Positions 1 through 5,498 of a stretch of 6,873 nt of DNA are shown in pieces (position 1 is the stretch's first letter; each line of letters begins with the position of its first letter). A program made the translations under genes and the position numbers. The DNA comes from an uncultured Faecalibacterium sp. (GTDB lineage Bacteria > Bacillota > Clostridia > Oscillospirales > Ruminococcaceae). The stretch lies in NCBI GenBank assembly GCA_900765705.1, contig CAAFSR010000361.1:1-6873 (forward strand). The letters are read 5' to 3'. The notes below the pieces were generated by a model, which made no database searches, was not told the origin of the DNA, and was given only the letters and a program-made list of their open reading frames with translations.

Positions 1-3
1 AAT

Positions 4-183
4 ATGGCAGTACCTAAGAGACATCTTTCCAAGGCCCGCCGCGACAAGCGTCGCAGCAATGTTTGGAAGCTGGAGGCCCCCGCACTGGTGAAGTGCAGCA
101 ACTGCGGCTCTCTGAAGCTCCCCCACCAGGCATGTGGCAACTGCGGTTACTACAAGGGCGAGGAAGTCATCAAGAAGGCCTAA
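4..183 (+). CDS. rpmF: 50S ribosomal protein L32
   Basis: This encodes a 59-residue protein beginning MAVPKRHLSKARRDKRRSNV, the typical N-terminus of bacterial ribosomal protein L32, a small component of the large ribosomal subunit. Four cysteines in two CxxC pairs (C31/C34 and C44/C47) form the zinc-ribbon version of L32; some bacteria carry a cysteine-free paralogue used when zinc is scarce, and this is not that form. The length is normal for the family and the reading frame is intact. Only three bases lie upstream of the ATG, so its ribosome binding site and promoter are outside the window; in many bacteria a DUF177 (YceD) gene precedes rpmF, which cannot be checked here. A hairpin with a T-run follows it. 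The identification is very secure. Confidence 0.97.
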   Translation: MAVPKRHLSKARRDKRRSNVWKLEAPALVKCSNCGSLKLPHQACGNCGYYKGEEVIKKA

Positions 184-219
184 TTTGCGCGTAATTGGTG
201 GCATAATGGTGTTATGTAC

Positions 220-260
220 AGAAGGGGAGGGCGCAAAGCCTTCCCCTTCTTGTGCTTTTT
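220..260 (+). terminator. Hairpin with T-run between rpmF and the DUF512 gene (terminator or attenuator)
   Basis: Bases 220-232 pair with 238-250 to give a stem of about 13 bp with one G-U pair and a GCAAA loop. Five T residues follow at 256-260, separated from the stem by five bases. The stem is strong, but the T-run is short and slightly displaced, so partial termination after rpmF is more likely than a complete stop. The T-run directly touches the AGGAGG ribosome binding site of the next gene, so no room is left for a promoter downstream of the hairpin. That gene therefore probably depends on read-through from rpmF or on a promoter I could not identify in 184-219. Confidence 0.65.
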
Positions 261-266
261 AGGAGG
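261..266 (+). promoter_or_regulatory. Ribosome binding site that decides the start of the DUF512 gene
   Basis: AGGAGG at 261-266 is a perfect Shine-Dalgarno core. It lies 9 bases before the ATG at 276 but only 3 bases before the in-frame ATG at 270, and it lies inside the frame opened by the GTG at 252. The spacing favours 276 as the true start. Confidence 0.85.
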
Positions 267-275
267 TGGATGCAC

Positions 276-1604
276 ATGGCGATCCGGATCGAGCAGGTGG
301 ATGCCGGCAGCGAGGCCGAAGCCCTTGGCCTTGCCCCCGGTGACGAGCTGCTGAGCGTGGACGAAAACGAGCTGAACGACACGCTGGACTACGATTTTTA
401 TACCGACAGCAACAGCTTCCACCTGAAGGCCCGCGTGGCAGACGGCATCCGGGAGTGGGAGGTGCAGCGGCCGCAGCGCGGCCCCTTTGGCTGCGGGTTC
501 AAGACCTATCTGGGCGATGCAAAGCATTCCTGCTCCAACCATTGTATGTTCTGCTTCATTGACCAGCTGCCTCCCGGTATGCGCGAGAGCCTGTATTTTA
601 AGGATGATGACGAGCGGCTGAGCTTTTTGTTCGGCAACTACATCACCATGACCAATATGCAGGATCACGAGATCGACCGCATCATCAAGATGCACATCTC
701 GCCCATCAACATCTCGGTGCACACCACCAACCCCCAGCTGCGGGTGCGGATGCTGGCCAATAAGCGCGGCGGCGAGGTGCTCAAGTACCTGCCCCGTCTG
801 GTAGAGGGCGGCATTGCCGTCAACTGCCAACTGGTGCTCTGCCGCGGCGTGAACGACGGTGGCGAGCTGCGCCGCACCCTTGCCGACCTGCTGGAGCTGA
901 CCCCCATGGTGCAAAGCATTGCAGCCGTGCCCTGCGGCATTACGGATTACCGCAAAAATCTGTACCCACAGGTGCCCTACGATGCAAAGACCAGTGCCGA
1001 GGTCATCGACATTATGGAAGAATTTGGCGATGAATGCAAGCGCCGCCACGGCAAGCGCATCATCTACCCCAGCGACGAATGGTATCTCAAGGCGGAGCGC
1101 CCCATCCCTGCGGCAGAGTTCTACGAGGACTACGATCAGCTGGAAAACGGCGTGGGTATGCTGCGTCTGTTCGAGGAAGAGTTTCTGGCGGAGCTGGACA
1201 AGCCCCACCGGATCTACGGCACCAAGGAGCTGGACGTGGTCACCGGTACCATGGCAGCGCCCCTCATCACCCGCATGATGGAGGAGCTGCACCGGCAGTA
1301 CCCCATGATCACTGTGCATGTGCACACCATCCACAACCGCTTTTTTGGCGGCAACGTGGGGGTGACCGGCCTGATCACCGCCACCGATATCATCGCCCAG
1401 TGTGCAGGCAAACTTGCCACCAAAACGCTGGGCATCCCGGCTGTGATGCTGCGGGAGGAAAAAGACACCTTCCTTGACGATATCACGGTGGAGCAGCTGG
1501 GGCAGCAGCTGGGCGTAAAGGTGGAGGTGCTGCCTACGGCAGGCGGGGACGAAGCCCGCGCACTGCTGCGCAGCGGCCTGCACATTGCCCGCAGAAGAAA
1601 ATAA
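276..1604 (+). CDS. PDZ - radical-SAM-like - DUF512 domain protein, function unknown
   Basis: This encodes a 442-residue protein of the DUF512 family. Residues about 1-65 look like a short PDZ domain (alternating strands around GLAPGDELLSVDEN, 18-31). A radical-SAM-like region follows, with the cluster CSNHCMFC placing C86, C90 and C93 in a CxxxCxxC pattern expected to bind a 4Fe-4S cluster and S-adenosylmethionine. The DUF512 region covers roughly 225-435 and includes the conserved stretch HNRFFGGNVGVTGL (353-366). Known for the family: it occurs in cyanobacteria and Clostridia, often next to der, and I know of no established reaction. The protein has no signal peptide or membrane segment, so it should be cytoplasmic. 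Its position between rpmF and der suggests a role linked to ribosomes, but this is inference from neighbours only. The family assignment is secure; the substrate is unknown. Confidence 0.93.
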   Translation: MAIRIEQVDAGSEAEALGLAPGDELLSVDENELNDTLDYDFYTDSNSFHLKARVADGIREWEVQRPQRGPFGCGFKTYLGDAKHSCSNHCMFCFIDQLPPGMRESLYFKDDDERLSFLFGNYITMTNMQDHEIDRIIKMHISPINISVHTTNPQLRVRMLANKRGGEVLKYLPRLVEGGIAVNCQLVLCRGVNDGGELRRTLADLLELTPMVQSIAAVPCGITDYRKNLYPQVPYDAKTSAEVIDIMEEFGDECKRRHGKRIIYPSDEWYLKAERPIPAAEFYEDYDQLENGVGMLRLFEEEFLAELDKPHRIYGTKELDVVTGTMAAPLITRMMEELHRQYPMITVHVHTIHNRFFGGNVGVTGLITATDIIAQCAGKLATKTLGIPAVMLREEKDTFLDDITVEQLGQQLGVKVEVLPTAGGDEARALLRSGLHIARRRK

Positions 1605-1610
1605 AACAAA

Positions 1611-1662
1611 CCTTCTCCGTCATCGCTGCGCGATGCCGCCTCTCCCGAAAGGGAGAGGTTTT
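1611..1662 (+). repeat. Tandem-hairpin intergenic element, possible dispersed repeat and terminator
   Basis: Seven bases after the DUF512 stop codon lies a compact element with two adjacent palindromes. CATCGC/GCGATG (1621-1626 and 1630-1635) forms a 6-bp stem with a 3-base loop. CCTCTCCC/GGGAGAGG (1639-1646 and 1651-1658) forms a perfect 8-bp stem with a GAAA loop, followed by TTTT at 1659-1662, so it could act as an intrinsic terminator for the DUF512 gene. The left edge, CCTTCTCC at 1611-1618, can also pair with GGGAGAGG if one T bulges, giving the element inverted ends. I associate similar short palindromic blocks with repeated intergenic elements of Faecalibacterium-like genomes, from memory only. 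There is one copy in this window. Confidence 0.6.
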
Positions 1663-1666
1663 ATCC

Positions 1667-1706
1667 ATCTGCCGTACAGAAGAACGCCTCTCCGGGCGCG
1701 GCAGAT
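1667..1706 (+). repeat. Inverted repeat in the der leader
   Basis: ATCTGCCG at 1667-1674 and CGGCAGAT at 1699-1706 are perfect 8-bp inverted repeats. Inside their 24-base loop, CGCC (1685-1688) can pair with GGCG (1695-1698), giving a two-tier hairpin 57 bases before the der start codon. No T-run follows, so it is not an intrinsic terminator. It could be a leader RNA structure, a processing site or part of the preceding repeat element. The rest of the der leader (1707-1747) shows no promoter I can support. Confidence 0.45.
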
Positions 1707-1762
1707 CGGCGCAGACGGAAAGATACAGATGTATTTTTGATCAGAAGAAAGGAGGAGACCCC

Positions 1763-3106
1763 ATGAGCAAACCGATCGTAGCAGTGGTGGGCCGCCCCAA
1801 CGTGGGCAAGTCTACCCTGTTCAATAAACTGTGCGGCCAGCGTCTTGCCATTGTGGAGGACACCCCGGGCATTACCCGTGACCGCATTTTTGCCAACTGC
1901 GAGTGGAACGGCCACGACTTTTTGCTGGTGGATACCGGCGGTATCGAGCCCAAGGCCACCGAGGGCATTCTGGCCCATATGCGGGAGCAGGCACAGATCG
2001 CCATTGACACCGCCGACTGCATCATCATGGTCACGGACGTGCGCAACGGCCTGACCGCAGCGGACGAGGACGTGGCGCACATGCTGCGCCGCAGCCACAA
2101 GCCCATCATTCTGGCCGTGAACAAGTGCGACAAGGTGGGCGAGGCCCCCATGGAGCTGTACGAGTTCTATAACCTCGGCTTTGATGAGGTGATGCCCATT
2201 TCGTCCGTACACGGTCACGGCACGGGCGATTTGCTGGACGCAGTGTGCGCCCATCTGGATTTCAGCGAGACCGTGGTGGAGGAGGACCGCATCCCCGTTG
2301 CCATCATCGGCCGCCCCAATGTGGGCAAGTCCAGCCTGACCAACCGCATTCTGGGCGAGAACCGCATGATCGTGGCCAACGAAGCCGGTACCACCCGCGA
2401 CGCCATCGACACCCCGGTGGACAATGCCTACGGCAAGTTCATCTTTACCGATACCGCCGGTCTGCGCAAGCGCAGCAACATCAGCGATGGTCTGGAGCGC
2501 TACATGGTGGTGCGTGCACTGGCCGCTGTGGAGCGCAGCCGCGTGGCGCTGATCCTTGTGGATGCAACTGTCGGCTTTACCGAGCAGGACAGCAAGGTGG
2601 CAGGCTACGCCCACGAGCAGGGCAAGGCCTGCATCATTGTGGTGAACAAGTGGGATGCCGTGGAAGGCAAGGAGACCAACACCATGGAGCTGCAGCGCCG
2701 CGGCTATGCCGAGTGCTTCAGCTTTATGGGCTACGCACCCATCATCTTCATCTCTGCCCAGACCGGCTACAACGTGAACAAGCTGATGCAGCTGATCCGG
2801 GATGTGGACGCCGAGAACGGTGCCCGCGTGCCCACCGGCGTGCTGAACGAGATGCTGGCCCGCGCTACCGCCCGGATGCAGCCCCCCAGCGACAAGGGCC
2901 GCCGCCTGAAGATCTACTACCTGACGCAGGCCTCCACCCGTCCCCCCACGTTCGTGGCCTTCGTCAACGCAAAGCACCTGTTCCACTTCAGCTATCAGCG
3001 GTATCTCATCAACCAGATCCGCGAAAACTTTGGTCTGGAGCATACGCCCATCCGTCTGGTCGTGCGGGAGCGCGGCTCCGGCGAGGTGGGTGCCAAGGAC
3101 GTATAA
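1763..3106 (+). CDS. der: Ribosome biogenesis GTPase Der (EngA)
   Basis: This encodes a 447-residue protein with two tandem GTPase domains and a C-terminal KH-like domain, the architecture unique to Der. Domain 1 has the P-loop GRPNVGKS at 10-17, T38 in the switch I segment TPGITRD, DTGG at 57-60 and NKCD at 120-123. Domain 2 has GRPNVGKS at 183-190, DTAG at 230-233, NKWD at 295-298 and the G5 element SAQTG at 331-335. The KH-like domain occupies about 355-440. All nucleotide-binding motifs are intact. Der is an essential cytoplasmic GTPase acting in late assembly of the 50S subunit. AAAGGAGG lies 7 bases before the ATG, a strong start signal. plsY follows 18 bases downstream, so the two are probably co-transcribed. 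Identification is very secure. Confidence 0.98.
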   Translation: MSKPIVAVVGRPNVGKSTLFNKLCGQRLAIVEDTPGITRDRIFANCEWNGHDFLLVDTGGIEPKATEGILAHMREQAQIAIDTADCIIMVTDVRNGLTAADEDVAHMLRRSHKPIILAVNKCDKVGEAPMELYEFYNLGFDEVMPISSVHGHGTGDLLDAVCAHLDFSETVVEEDRIPVAIIGRPNVGKSSLTNRILGENRMIVANEAGTTRDAIDTPVDNAYGKFIFTDTAGLRKRSNISDGLERYMVVRALAAVERSRVALILVDATVGFTEQDSKVAGYAHEQGKACIIVVNKWDAVEGKETNTMELQRRGYAECFSFMGYAPIIFISAQTGYNVNKLMQLIRDVDAENGARVPTGVLNEMLARATARMQPPSDKGRRLKIYYLTQASTRPPTFVAFVNAKHLFHFSYQRYLINQIRENFGLEHTPIRLVVRERGSGEVGAKDV

Positions 3107-3124
3107 CACGTCAGGGAGTCTCAG

Positions 3125-3787
3125 ATGATGAAATCTGTTCTCATCGCTGTGGTGTCTGCTGTGCAGGCTTATCTGCTGGGCAGCATTGATACCGGTATCC
3201 TCGTCAGCAAGTATCTGTACCACGATGATGTGCGCAAGTACGGCAGCGGCGCTGCCGGTATGACCAATATGCTGCGCACCTTCGGAAAAAAGGCCGCAGC
3301 ACTGACCGCTTTCGGTGATGTGCTCAAGGGCGTGCTGGCCGTGTGCATCGGCCGCTGGCTGTTTACCCTGATGCCGGAGGACACCATGCTCTCGCCGTAT
3401 CTTGCGGTGTATCTGGCCGCCATTTTTGCCATTATCGGCCACCTGAAGCCCCTGTATTTCGGCTTCAAGGGCGGCAAGGGCGTGCTGGTGGCGGGCGGCA
3501 CCATTCTGGCTATCCAGCCGGTGCTGATCCCTTTTCTGACCGTCATCTTTCTGGCCTGCCTGCTGCCCACCGGCATGGTGTCGCTGGGCAGCGTGACCAT
3601 GGCAGCGCTTTACCCGGTGCTCACCATTCTGTACGGCGTGTTCCGGGGCTACTCTGCCGCCGATCTCACTGTGTGCGGCATCGGCTCGGTGATCATGGCC
3701 GCAATGGTCATCTATATGCACCGCTCCAATATCCAGCGCATCCGCGAGGGTAAGGAGTACCGCTTCGGCCGTCACGGCAAAAAGTAA
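3125..3787 (+). CDS. plsY: Acyl-phosphate:glycerol-3-phosphate acyltransferase PlsY
   Basis: This encodes a 220-residue multi-pass membrane protein. PlsY transfers an acyl group from acyl-phosphate to glycerol-3-phosphate, making lysophosphatidic acid, the first acylation step of phospholipid synthesis in most Gram-positive bacteria. Motif 1 is seen as GSIDTG (19-24) and the YGSG...TNMLR segment (39-51), motif 2 as FKGGKG (114-119), and motif 3 as MHRSNIQRIREGKE (198-211) with H199, N202 and E211 present. Hydrophobic segments lie around 4-22, 57-82, 91-107, 126-147, 152-172 and 181-198. One oddity is A43 where relatives usually have asparagine (GSGN), and M46 follows the conserved glycine. 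AGGGAG at 3113-3118 precedes two adjacent ATGs; 3125 (6-base gap) and 3128 (9-base gap) are both possible starts. A terminator follows, so gpsA, common downstream in related genomes, is not co-transcribed here. Confidence 0.93.
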   Translation: MMKSVLIAVVSAVQAYLLGSIDTGILVSKYLYHDDVRKYGSGAAGMTNMLRTFGKKAAALTAFGDVLKGVLAVCIGRWLFTLMPEDTMLSPYLAVYLAAIFAIIGHLKPLYFGFKGGKGVLVAGGTILAIQPVLIPFLTVIFLACLLPTGMVSLGSVTMAALYPVLTILYGVFRGYSAADLTVCGIGSVIMAAMVIYMHRSNIQRIREGKEYRFGRHGKK

Positions 3788-3801
3788 CAACAAATAATAA
3801 G

Positions 3802-3847
3802 ACACCCCGCAGCTTACCGGTTTTCTGGTAAACTGCGGGGTGTTTTT
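3802..3847 (+). terminator. Strong intrinsic terminator after plsY, between convergent genes
   Basis: ACACCCCGCAG (3802-3812) pairs with CTGCGGGGTGT (3833-3843). After one C/A mismatch, TTACC (3814-3818) pairs with GGTAA (3827-3831), closing an 8-base loop. This stem of about 16 bp runs straight into TTTTT (3843-3847). It starts 14 bases after the plsY stop and ends 11 bases before the end of the opposing minus-strand gene. In the opposite direction the bases after the stem are T-rich but interrupted (TCTTATTATTTG), so it may also end the minus-strand transcript, less efficiently. Confidence 0.93.
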
Positions 3848-3857
3848 ATGTCTATGC

Positions 3858-4388
3858 TTACTTCTCCGTTTCGGCCTCTTCCCCGGCCTCTGCTGCGGAA
3901 TGCCGCCGATGGAACCAGTCGGCGGGGATGCCGCTCTGGGCGGGGGTAAGGTCCGGTGCGGGGTTGCCGTCCGGCAGATGTGCGCCGAAGGCCGGCACAA
4001 AGAAGAACTTGCGCACGATGAAGATCAGCGCGATCGCCCCCACGCTGAGCAGGTTCTCCACGGCGGAATCATGCCCCACCACCAGATGCCGCGCAATGGC
4101 GTAGAGCAGCACCTCAAGGCTGCTGCCGGGGCTGTGCTTGGCCAGCATCTTGATGAACTCGATGCCGATCACGATGTCCAAGCTGCGCTCCAGAAAGGTG
4201 CGGATCTCCGCCTCGTTGCCATCGAACAGCAGGCCGGGCATCCAGCGGATCAGGGGTACGATGCTGAGCAGCAGACCGATCAGCACCAGCCCGGACAACA
4301 GCACCTCCAGCAGGCTGGAAGCCTGAATGATGTGGTTGCGCAGGGTGGTGCGCCAGTGGCTTTCTACCGGGTGAGAGGGATGTTCCAT
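3858..4388 (-). CDS. PsiE-like small integral membrane protein
   Basis: This encodes a 176-residue protein. Hydrophobic stretches lie around residues 25-48, 66-84, 91-104 and 112-132, so it is an integral membrane protein with three or four helices. The segments LDIVIGIEFIKMLAKH (70-85) and SVGAIALIFIVRKFF (115-129) resemble the PsiE family (phosphate-starvation-inducible protein E of E. coli, whose biochemical role is not established). This match is from memory of the family pattern and is moderate. Residues 135-176 form a polar tail rich in Pro, Ala and Glu, ending EAGEEAETEK, probably disordered and cytoplasmic. The start is backed by AAGGAAGG ending 7 bases upstream. The gene has its own strong promoter, so it can be expressed apart from the PstS-like gene upstream. 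Its link to phosphate is suggestive only. Confidence 0.72.
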   Translation of the reverse strand: MEHPSHPVESHWRTTLRNHIIQASSLLEVLLSGLVLIGLLLSIVPLIRWMPGLLFDGNEAEIRTFLERSLDIVIGIEFIKMLAKHSPGSSLEVLLYAIARHLVVGHDSAVENLLSVGAIALIFIVRKFFFVPAFGAHLPDGNPAPDLTPAQSGIPADWFHRRHSAAEAGEEAETEK

Positions 4389-4406
4389 AGTAAGACCTTC
4401 CTTTCG

Positions 4407-4459
4407 GCATTCTGCCAGACAGAAATCGACAACCTTTTGTATAGATTGTAGCAGAATGC
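4407..4459. repeat. 9-bp inverted repeat straddling the PsiE-like promoter
   Basis: GCATTCTGC (4407-4415) and GCAGAATGC (4451-4459) are perfect inverted copies, 35 bases apart. The second copy lies in the spacer between the -35 and -10 boxes; the first lies in the leader, near the ribosome binding site. Transcription should begin downstream of the promoter arm, so the two arms cannot pair in the RNA made from this promoter. They could pair only in a read-through transcript, or serve as two protein-binding sites in DNA. A shorter dyad, TTCTG/CAGAA (4410-4414 and 4420-4424), overlaps the leader arm. Confidence 0.55.
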
Positions 4460-4473
4460 GGTCAGGCTGTCAA
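4445..4473 (-). promoter_or_regulatory. Near-consensus sigma-A promoter for the PsiE-like gene
   Basis: Read on the minus strand, TTGACA (4473-4468) is a perfect -35 box and TACAAT (4450-4445) is a one-mismatch -10 box, separated by exactly 17 bases. Transcription would start near 4438, leaving a leader of about 50 bases before the ATG at 4388. The -35 box lies only 12 bases past the stop codon of the PstS-like gene, with no terminator between them, so read-through from upstream may add to expression. Confidence 0.85.
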
Positions 4474-4485
4474 TTCATGGAAAAA

Positions 4486-5481
4486 TCAATCGGCCTTGTC
4501 GGCAGAGCCTGCCGGAACATACCCGGCTTTCTGGATGCAGGCAATGCCGTCGGCGGTGTCCAACCAGTCGTACAGACGGCGCTCCGGGCTGTCGGCGGCG
4601 GCATCCGGGTGGATGACGGCGTAAAAATCGTTGCACAGGGGGTAGCTGCCGTCGGCAAGGGTGTCGTTGCCGGGGGTCACGCCGTCCACCGCCAGCAGCC
4701 GCAGCCCGGGTTTAGAGTACATCTGGTCGATGTAATAATACACGGAAAAGCCGATGGCGTTGGCGCTGTTGTTGTAATCGGCAATGCTGTCCACCAGCTC
4801 ACCCATGGCGGCGGGCGCCAGCTCGGTGGGCGGGGTCATCAGCTCACCGCCCTGAATGAGCAGCTTTTTGAACAGGGTCTGGCTGCCGGAGTCCTCGCCG
4901 CGCTGGAAGGCAACGATCTCCTGATCCTTGCCGCCCACATCCTTCCAGTTGGTTATCTTGCCGGCGTAGATGTCCCGCAGCTGCTGCTGGCTGAGCGCCT
5001 GCACAGGGTTATCCTCGTTGACGATGAATACCAGCGCGTCCACCCCGATGGGCTTCTGCTCCAGCTGCACATTGGCTTTCTGCAGTTCCTCTTTTACATA
5101 GTCCGGCGCTTCATACACCACCAGCATCCGGGTGGTGGTGTCGTACAGGCCAAAGTTCTCCCACGCGTAGGCGGTGGTGCTTACCGTGATGCTGCTGCGG
5201 GCTTCTTCCAAGTCCATGCCGGTGGTATCGGCCAGCATCTGCGCCATCAGCGGGATGCAGGCGGTGCTGCCGTCCAGCGGGGGAAACTCTTCCACGGTCA
5301 GAAACGGCTCCGGCTGCTGCACAGCCGGGGACGCCGCAGAGGATGCGGGCTGCTCTGCAGCAGAGGAACCCGTGCTGTCGGCGGGGGCATCCGTGCCCTT
5401 GCAGGCGGTCAGCACCCCGGCAGCGGAGCAGGCAGCCAGCCCCAGCAGAAAGCTGCGGCGGGAAATTTTAGCGTTTTTCAT
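4486..5481 (-). CDS. PstS-like substrate-binding lipoprotein with twin-arginine-like signal
   Basis: This encodes a 331-residue exported lipoprotein of the PstS-type periplasmic-binding-protein fold. The N-terminus MKNAKISRRSFLLGLAAC carries a twin-arginine-like SRRSFL motif (R8, R9) and then LTAC (24-27), so C27 is the likely lipidated residue. A Ser/Ala/Pro/Gln-rich linker (about 28-58) would tether the domain to the membrane. PstS-family features are LDGSTACIPLMAQML (69-83), the segment LRDIYAGKITNWKDVGG (168-184) and the anion-loop-like RGEDSGSQTLF (194-204). The family usually binds phosphate for a PstCAB transporter, but no permease or ATPase gene is in the window, so the ligand is unproven. 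GGGAGGG lies 7 bases before the ATG at 5481; an upstream TTG at 5502 is less likely. It follows the propeller-like gene by 17 bases and is probably co-transcribed with it. Confidence 0.88.
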   Translation of the reverse strand: MKNAKISRRSFLLGLAACSAAGVLTACKGTDAPADSTGSSAAEQPASSAASPAVQQPEPFLTVEEFPPLDGSTACIPLMAQMLADTTGMDLEEARSSITVSTTAYAWENFGLYDTTTRMLVVYEAPDYVKEELQKANVQLEQKPIGVDALVFIVNEDNPVQALSQQQLRDIYAGKITNWKDVGGKDQEIVAFQRGEDSGSQTLFKKLLIQGGELMTPPTELAPAAMGELVDSIADYNNSANAIGFSVYYYIDQMYSKPGLRLLAVDGVTPGNDTLADGSYPLCNDFYAVIHPDAAADSPERRLYDWLDTADGIACIQKAGYVPAGSADKAD

Positions 5482-5488
5482 AAGAAAG

Positions 5489-5495
5489 CCCTCCC
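5489..5495 (-). promoter_or_regulatory. Ribosome binding site that decides the start of the PstS-like gene
   Basis: On the minus strand GGGAGGG (5495-5489) lies 7 bases before the ATG at 5481. It falls between the stop codon of the upstream gene (5501-5499) and that ATG. This supports a 331-residue product with the twin-arginine-like motif close to the N-terminus. Confidence 0.8.
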
Positions 5496-5498
5496 AAA

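Noticed and set aside
184..219. Promoter between rpmF and the DUF512 gene (CATAAT at 202-207, TTATGT at 212-217)
   Set aside because: No -35 element sits at 16-18 bases from either box, and any transcript would meet the hairpin at 220-250 first.
252..275. GTG at 252 or ATG at 270 as start of the DUF512 gene
   Set aside because: The AGGAGG at 261-266 lies inside the GTG version and only 3 bases before the 270 ATG. The 276 ATG has the proper 9-base spacing.
180..1583. 467-residue open frame on the minus strand
   Set aside because: It lies antisense to the DUF512 gene, with the same His/Gln/Ala-rich shadow composition and no plausible ribosome binding site or motif.
1707..1747. Promoter directly upstream of der (AT-rich stretch near 1723-1740)
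   Set aside because: The stretch has a TATTTT-like box but no -35 sequence at suitable distance; the partial dyad ATAC/GTAT is too short to support a site.
2245..3189. 314-residue plus-strand frame overlapping der and the start of plsY
   Set aside because: It is an alternative frame over der with repetitive Arg/Gly/Gln/His composition, and it conflicts with the second GTPase domain.
1661..4000. 779-residue open frame on the minus strand
   Set aside because: It runs antisense through all of der and plsY, which have clear family motifs. Its product is rich in His, Gln, Ala and Gly, as expected from the reverse frame of GC-rich coding DNA, and shows no domain.
4481..4513. Hairpin GGCAG/CTGCC (4501-4513) with a T-run on the minus strand as a terminator for the PstS-like gene
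   Set aside because: The stem is only 5 bp, lies inside the coding region, and its minus-strand T-run (4485-4481) is about 15 bases away.
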